In this document: positions 59,040 through 64,000 of the stretch, one piece after another | How positions within the stretch are numbered: position 1 is the first letter of the stretch | Layout of the letters: each line of letters starts with the position of its first letter | Origin: Dicyema japonicum | Lineage: Eukaryota; Dicyemida; Rhombozoa; Dicyemidae | Direction of reading: 5' to 3' | Length of the DNA: 64,000 nt | Assembly: GCA_011109175.1 (NCBI GenBank) | Contig: RDEW01000032.1 | Location: 216,404-280,403, forward strand | Position numbers and translations under genes: made by a program | Notes under the pieces: generated by a model | Told to the model about the DNA's origin: nothing | What the model saw: the letters and a program-made list of their open reading frames with translations, nothing else | The model's database searches: none

Positions 59040-59300
59040 TTGCTGATAATAATAGTAGGACCTTCGTGAGAGCCATAATTCGAGACCCGCACGTGCAGGA
59101 CTTTTTTAAGAGTAAAGAACAATTATGCTAATTAATTATTGAAAAATGACAAAGAAGTGTTTTAACTTGTTTTTATTGTTGCATATAAGTCCCCGTAGAC
59201 AATTCGGCTTCCCATTGAGGCATCACTGATGACGGCGCCTATCGGAAATGCGTTGAACCTTTAGCCGGAATGTACAGCAGCGAAAAACGTCTGAATTTTG
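59040..59300 (-). repeat. SINE-A, worn minus-strand copy
   Basis: TCGTGAGAGCCATAATTC, CACGTGCAGGACTTTTTT and CATCACTGATGACGGCGCC keep the order of SINE-A on the minus strand. Confidence 0.5.
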
Positions 59301-60173
59301 TCCAACACTTAAGACACTACGCCATCGTTTATTTGCTAAGTCGTCAATATATTTACTCTGCCACTTTTTTTACTTTTTAGTTTTTTATTTTATAAATATT
59401 ATTAAAAAAGTTTCATAACTAACTTTAAATGCGAATAAAATAAGCGGCGTGGTGGTATTTTAATGTTCGTTCATCCGCAAAGTGGAAAATAAGTGACTTT
59501 GGATGCTACTTACGTTTCTCTCTTCAAAACTTATACAGAAAGTCACTTGCCCTGTGTCAGTTACTACAAAGGCCGAAACGTTGGAACGAAAAAATTGTGA
59601 AATCTTAAGCTTTCAGTTCGTCCTTATGTCAGTCAGTGATCATTGGGACATAGTAGCCTTACCACACATCAGTGATTGTCAGAAAGAGGAGACACTGAGA
59701 TGGTTGATAAAGTCACTTGTATGCAAATTTAATATCTGAGGTTTAGAGAAGTAGCATACGTTGTCTTCAGGAGACTAAACTGGTTAATGGTGTACTGTGA
59801 ACATGAGAATTCCTCATTAATATTGATTGCTGGGGGTATTTGAATGCCACAGTAAATACTCGGAGCTGGGTGGAGGAAACCTTCAAAGGGAAAGAAACAC
59901 GTGAGAAATCTTTAGTCAAGTGAATAATTTATTCATCTGCAACACTGCCTTCATCCAAAAAATGGACTACATAAGCTCTCTCGACAGGAAGAAGTCGATA
60001 GGTCATTAAGATTCACCTGAGTTGATCCCTGAGTTAAAAGAGGTCTAAATTAAAGTTAAAAAATGAGCCTAAAATAACATTTTGGGGATCAAATCTTGGT
60101 TTAGGACTGATCTCCGAGTAAGAAGAAATAGCGCATGGCAAAGTAAGATTATGTTTTATTAACAAGAAACATT

Positions 60174-60371
60174 TTAACGTCTCCTTTTTGGAAGGTCTTG
60201 AGTCCTCACGTGTGATTTGATAACATTTCTAAAATATGCCTGAGCCTCTTCATGTGTGGAAGGAGAAATATTACTCCAAGGATCTTCGACCATTGAGGGA
60301 AGATAAAACGTACAATGTGGTAAGTTGTTATTATATTCAGTAGTATTCAATTCTCTATTTGACATCAACAA
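60174..60371 (-). CDS. Small protein with PSMVEDPW motif
   Basis: An ATG at 60371 opens 65 intact codons ending in TAA: MLMSNRELNTTEYNNNLPHC, TFYLPSMVEDPWSNISPS, and a basic end HVRTQDLPKRRR. The Y-x-P-S-M-x-E-D-P-W string recalls the C-terminus of MPLKIP/TTDN1-type proteins, but the rest does not clearly match, so I give no symbol. The basic tail could be a nuclear signal. It has no intron. A plus-strand candidate starts about 220 bp away in the opposite direction. Confidence 0.42.
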   Translation of the reverse strand: MLMSNRELNTTEYNNNLPHCTFYLPSMVEDPWSNISPSTHEEAQAYFRNVIKSHVRTQDLPKRRR

Positions 60372-60637
60372 AAATAAAAGTTCTGACTTGTTTAAAAACT
60401 TATATTTAAAATCTTATAAATTAATTGATTAAATTAAAATAATCATTAATTAATTCAATATTAATTCCGTTTGTCGTTGTAGTTCACTCACATATGACGA
60501 TATTTTACTTGGTTTCACACTACCAACTAAAAAATCACAAATAGTTTCTAATAAACTAGTTCTTCAACTTTAGGGAAGTCTGACCGGTAAATGGTGGCTA
60601 CTGTTGGCACGCAAAACTTCCCCACATAAAGATTTGA

Positions 60638-60940
60638 TTGACTACTTTTAATCCTCGCTCGGGACAGCGAACAGAACCCCATGCCACACAAAAAGGTAAA
60701 TTTATGAACATTCGAGTAATCCTCGTTTGTCTTCGCTGTGGAATTAATTCTTTTCTGCAAACATACAGATATAAACTGAATGATATGAAGATCGTAGCAA
60801 CTTTTGGAAAGAATTGCCATCCACCAACTCCCCTGGAATCTCTGGTTTGCAAAAACTGTGGGATCTACGATCACTACGATATCAATTTTGCTTTACCTCA
60901 GTACGGACATGTGTTGACTCGGGAGATGAACACCGGGTAA
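60638..60940 (+). CDS. Candidate zinc-ribbon-like protein
   Basis: A plus frame has VCLRCGINSFLQTYRYKL and, about 40 residues on, VCKNCGIYDHYDINFAL, so two CxxC pairs that could bind zinc. A 21-bp segment (GTAAATTTATGAAC to TTCGAG, 60691-60711) has intron ends. Because 21 is a multiple of three, the frame reads on with or without it. The 5' end is unsettled. A 108-codon frame on the opposite strand (60548-60874) competes. I cannot decide from sequence alone, but the CxxC pair spacing favours the plus strand. Confidence 0.33.
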   Translation: MTTFNPRSGQRTEPHATQKGKFMNIRVILVCLRCGINSFLQTYRYKLNDMKIVATFGKNCHPPTPLESLVCKNCGIYDHYDINFALPQYGHVLTREMNTG

Positions 60941-61009
60941 GATGAGGGCATTACTCGAACAGTTGAGATCATCAAATTAGCTAGTTTGGTTTTACCGTGG
61001 TACACAGAG

Positions 61010-61180
61010 AAGAAAGTTAATGGTAACAACTAGTTAAATTTACTACCTCCCGTGATCGCTAAAGCAGAGACCATCCGATGTTACATAAATCCATACGGAA
61101 CCAGTGGAAAATGAAGAAAGTTGTAGGTGCAGCTCCAATTAGTGGAGGAGAGCAAATGATTTTTATAAGTGGATAACATG
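61010..61180 (-). repeat. SINE-B fragment, minus strand
   Basis: AGAGAAGAAAGTTAATGG, CAGTGGAAAATGAAGAAAG, and GTGGAGGAGAGCAAATGAT follow SINE-B on the minus strand with many changes. A plus-strand scrap (CATGCCTGGCTGGCATCC) lies near 61580. Confidence 0.45.
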
Positions 61181-61659
61181 ACCACTATCTTGTGGAATAA
61201 GGGCAGATAAGGAACAGAGACAATGAAGTAAGATATTCGTTGGAGTAACCAGTATAGACAATCAGAAGCATTTTTATTTGGCATTCAAACCACTAAGCTT
61301 CCTGGTCGAGCAGCAGTAGAACTTATGTATTTATCAGCCTTTCCCTTTATTGGGATTACTTTTAAACTCCATGGGAGGAAGTGAGACATGGCATCAGGAT
61401 CGCTTAATTATACGATAAATATTATTCTCATGTTTTCTGAATAATTTAAGTGGCAACGATGTGAGTCACTCACAAAGTGTTCCTGGGTAACTTCGTAGTA
61501 CATCTGAATAAATATTTTTATCCTTTTGTTAGGCTAATTCCTAGGGGCTTCTTGGATCCATGAACTCAGAAGACGTCCCATGCCTGGCTGGCATCCAAAA
61601 AGATTATTCCTTCCATACGCCAATGGAGAAGTCCTCACAATGGCAGATTCTTGGAAAAG

Positions 61660-61790
61660 ATACATTGAGTGTGAGTCCTTTTATAGACGATCCGGTTCTT
61701 TAGTGAGATGTTCACATGACGACGTCACTCGTAAAGCCAAGCATCGTAGATGGGTGTAACCTTCAGCTGTACAGCAGCGAGATTCTAACT
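61660..61790 (-). repeat. SINE-A fragment, minus strand
   Basis: GACGATCCGGTTCTTTAGTG, ATGACGACGTCACTCGT, CCAAGCATCGTAGATGGG and CAGCAGCGAGATT match SINE-A body and B-box region in reverse. Confidence 0.6.
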
Positions 61791-62028
61791 ATGGCCCATT
61801 ACGTTACACTGATCGTAATAATACGTGAGAATTTGCTCGAATTAAACCACTCGAAGTCACTCAAAGAATATTTTTGTAGAAGCCACGAGCGAGCTCTCAA
61901 AATTCGAAATTTAAATTTGTTAGTGGTTGATAACGCCAGAATGCAATGGTAAAAATTAGTTGTGGTTAGCGCACGTGATATAATTGTCTTAATGTCAAAA
62001 CTACGATATTGAGTGAATTACCCATTAC

Positions 62029-63163
62029 ATGATGAGGAAATATGTGGAAACTTTAATCACTTATTCTTAGCAATCAGGCACTGTCGTGGGAGTCGAAGAT
62101 TTGAATCCAGAACTGGATGCCTCAATTTTGCGGAAGGCAATGAAAGGAATAGGTATTGGAAGATCATACATACAGGAACCAACGAGGAGGCGCTAATAAA
62201 CATTTTATGCACAAGACGAATTTTCAAAGGCAGGTGATAGCTGAAGAGTACAAGTCAAACTACGGGCGGGTATTTCAATCAAATTGACCTTAAAGGACTT
62301 GAAAGACGACATTCACGGAGAAACCGGTGGAAATTTTAGAAATCTGCTACTCGGTCTTTTAGAAGAGGAAGTTGATTACGACACAAGAGAGCTTAATAAA
62401 GCCATCAAAGTCGATTCATTTCCTCACATGTAGGGTCTGGGAAGTGATGAAGAGGTTTTGATTGAAATTATTTGCACGAGGACTAGCCAACAGCTTGAAG
62501 CCATAAAAATGAATTACGAGAAAAGTATTCAGTCTGTTAACTTCCTCAGTGTTTGATCGAACACTGGAAGAAGACATCTGTGATGATATTAGCGGAGACT
62601 TAAAGAGAATAATTATATCACTTTTACAGAATAATCGAGAAACGGGGACACTTATGACCTGTAAATTTAATTTATTAGTATTTAGAGATGAAGTTATAGA
62701 GGATGTTGAATCCCTTCAAAATGCAGGGACTGAAACATGGGGGACTGATGAGTCAGTGTTCAACAGAATAATGGCAAATCGATCATTTCCACATCTCCAA
62801 GGACTTTTCCAGGAATACCTCGAACGAACGGGGAATCAATTTGAGGATGTACTTAAAGAAGAAATGACTGGTGATCTTCTCAAAGCATATTTGGCCATAG
62901 TCCAATGTGTTGTCGATAGGCCTGGATTCTTTGCTAGAAAATTATCAGATGCAATGAAAGGAATGGGAACAAACGAGGATACATTGTCGAGAATTATCAT
63001 ATCGAGAAGCGAGGTGGATTTGGTTCAAATCATGGAATGGTACGGCATATTAACCGATGAGAGTCTCGCTTTGAGAGTAGAGGTCTTTTTAGTGAAGATT
63101 TATCTATAGGCGGAAACAAGTGGGGACTATCAAAGAGCGCTACTCACACTAATAGGAAACTGA
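62029..63163 (+). CDS. Annexin, four repeats, one frameshift
   Basis: Annexins bind acidic membranes in a calcium-dependent way. Exons: 62029-62043, 62071-62152, 62176-62269, 62296-62409, 62434-62524, 62550-62660, 62688-63082 and 63110-63163. Introns are 27, 23, 26, 24, 25, 27 and 27 bp, and the one at 62661 is in frame and optional. The sum is about 318 residues, the usual size. Repeat 1 has AMKGIGTNEEALINILCTR across a splice. Repeat 2 has KAIKGLGSDEEVLIEIICTR, also spliced. Repeat 3 has TWGTDESVFNRIMANRS. Repeat 4 has AMKGMGTNEDTLSRIIISRS. The end ETSGDYQRALLTLIGN appears only after splicing. Exon 3 lacks one base near 62213 compared with the duplicate at 63700, which breaks the frame. This is a young pseudogene or a sequencing error. 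Confidence 0.88.
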
Positions 63164-63329
63164 TTCCTAACACATTTCGTTAAAATAATATTAATTGGTG
63201 AGACCCATTTGTACCCCTATTCCACTAAGGACTCTACTAGGGATACACTATCTAATGGTGATCAAGAACCAAGACCTATAAACAGCTTGAAAATTAGAGA
63301 ACCTGGATACAATTATTACCAAAACCCTA

Positions 63330-63570
63330 TGGGGACTATTTGAGCACATATTACGGATGAACACTCTTCTTGCTTACAATAATATGGAATCATACTTCTT
63401 CTGCTCAGGGGTCTTTAGAGGAAGCCACTAACATTTTTGACATCAATAATGAATATTGATCTAAAAATGTTAAAGTGGCATTAGAAGACACAGGTTAACT
63501 AGATAGCTTTTAAAAAATCGAAATCTCGAGAAGAGCGTGGAGGTGTCTAACAGACCGGATCATATGGGTG
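63330..63570 (+). pseudogene. LINE 3'-terminal fragment
   Basis: It is the sister of 53160-53370, including CTCGAGAAGAGCGTGGAGG. The trace HILRMNTLLAYNNMESYFFC then SGVFRG places it at the LINE C-terminus and links it to 10595. It lies between the annexin gene and its partial duplicate. Confidence 0.65.
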
Positions 63571-63699
63571 GCCCAAGCGCTTGGGAGATTATAACTTTCT
63601 TATTGGAATGCGCATTATAATAATTCCACGAAATGACTATTTAGCTTCATAATGAAAAAAAGCTGTATTTTTTGTTAGCATAGATGACGTGATAACTCA

Positions 63700-63860
63700 G
63701 GAGTAAATATTGAAGATCATACATATAGGGTAAACGAAGAGGCGCTAATAAGCATTTTATGCACAAGGACGATTTTTCAAAGGCAGGTGATAGCTGAACA
63801 GTCCAAAGCAAGCTACGGACGGGTATTTCAATCACATTGATCTTAAAGACTTAAAAGTAG
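63700..63860 (+). pseudogene. Partial duplicate of annexin repeat 1
   Basis: It matches 62150-62305 including both flanking micro-introns. It reads ALISILCTRTIFQRQVIAEQ in one frame, so it keeps the base that is missing in the gene at 62213. The start of repeat 1 and everything after the second intron are absent. The piece is not enough for a protein. It shows a DNA-level duplication about 1.55 kb downstream. Confidence 0.82.
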
Positions 63861-64000
63861 AGATTAAAATGTTATTTAAGAAAAATGACTGTAAAATGTT
63901 ATTTAAGAAAAATTCTCAAAATTTGATAACGCCCCGACAGGACAACAACCACTTCTTTTCATTGAAATAGAGACTTCCGAGGTCGTAGGAGAGAAGAGGC

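Noticed and set aside
62090-62548. Annexin 5' half read as a frameshifted pseudogene
   Set aside because: Most apparent breaks vanish once 23-27 bp introns are removed. Only one true 1-nt shift remains.
1-64000. CRISPR arrays, bacterial operons, ribosome-binding sites
   Set aside because: Spliced eukaryotic genes, SINEs and LINEs rule out a prokaryotic reading. No regularly spaced repeat array is present.
1-64000. Ciliate origin because of about 25-bp introns
   Set aside because: Stops are standard and the C-type lectin-like domain, annexin and hAT/LINE set point to an animal.

Overview
This is an AT-rich window of animal nuclear DNA. It has no bacterial gene layout. It carries spliced genes of animal type (VPS45, NDP kinase, annexin, a secreted C-type lectin-like protein), a decayed IRE1-like kinase, 28S rRNA sequence, LINEs, hAT transposons and tRNA-derived SINEs. 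Stops are standard (TGA ends VPS45, TAA ends NDP kinase). The decisive trait is intron size: 20 or more introns, many fixed by homology, are only 21-29 bp, start GT and end AG. Introns averaging about 26 bp are known from dicyemid mesozoans, so a dicyemid or an animal with similarly shrunken introns is my inference. Because of these introns, real genes show up only as short broken ORFs, and I rebuilt them by hand.

Layout. 0-0.5 kb: tail of an unidentified minus-strand gene. 3.5-6.1 kb: 28S rRNA sequence on the minus strand, split by an 854-bp hAT element with an 8-bp target duplication. 7.5-13.5 kb: three tandem copies of a small gene, two broken and one intact. 16.2 kb: dead NDP kinase copy. 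17.4-18.3 kb: LINE remains. 18.4-21.9 kb: complete VPS45 with seven micro-introns and one 1,644-bp intron full of CCACGTG motifs. 22-26 kb: SINE and LINE debris. 26.4-27.0 kb: intact C-type lectin-like gene, with a dead copy at 33.6 kb. 27.3-36 kb: LINEs. 37.3 kb: tiny secreted protein gene. 39.9-42.6 kb: IRE1-like remnant next to a hAT element with a perfect 8-bp target duplication. 43-50 kb: integrase remnant, repeats and weak gene candidates. 50.8-51.3 kb: intact NDP kinase. 51.4-55.3 kb: SINEs and a terminal-inverted-repeat transposon. 56.9-58.0 kb: coiled-coil gene. 60-61 kb: two small candidates. 62.0-63.2 kb: annexin with one 1-nt frameshift and a partial duplicate at 63.7 kb.

Themes. 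Functional genes are islands in repeat debris. Four genes or families (NDP kinase, lectin-like, small-protein family, annexin) sit beside decayed copies that keep their introns, so copying was by DNA duplication, not by retroposition. The genes do not form one pathway. VPS45 acts in endosomal vesicle fusion, IRE1 in the unfolded-protein response, NDP kinase in nucleotide balance, annexin in membrane binding, and the secreted proteins act outside the cell.
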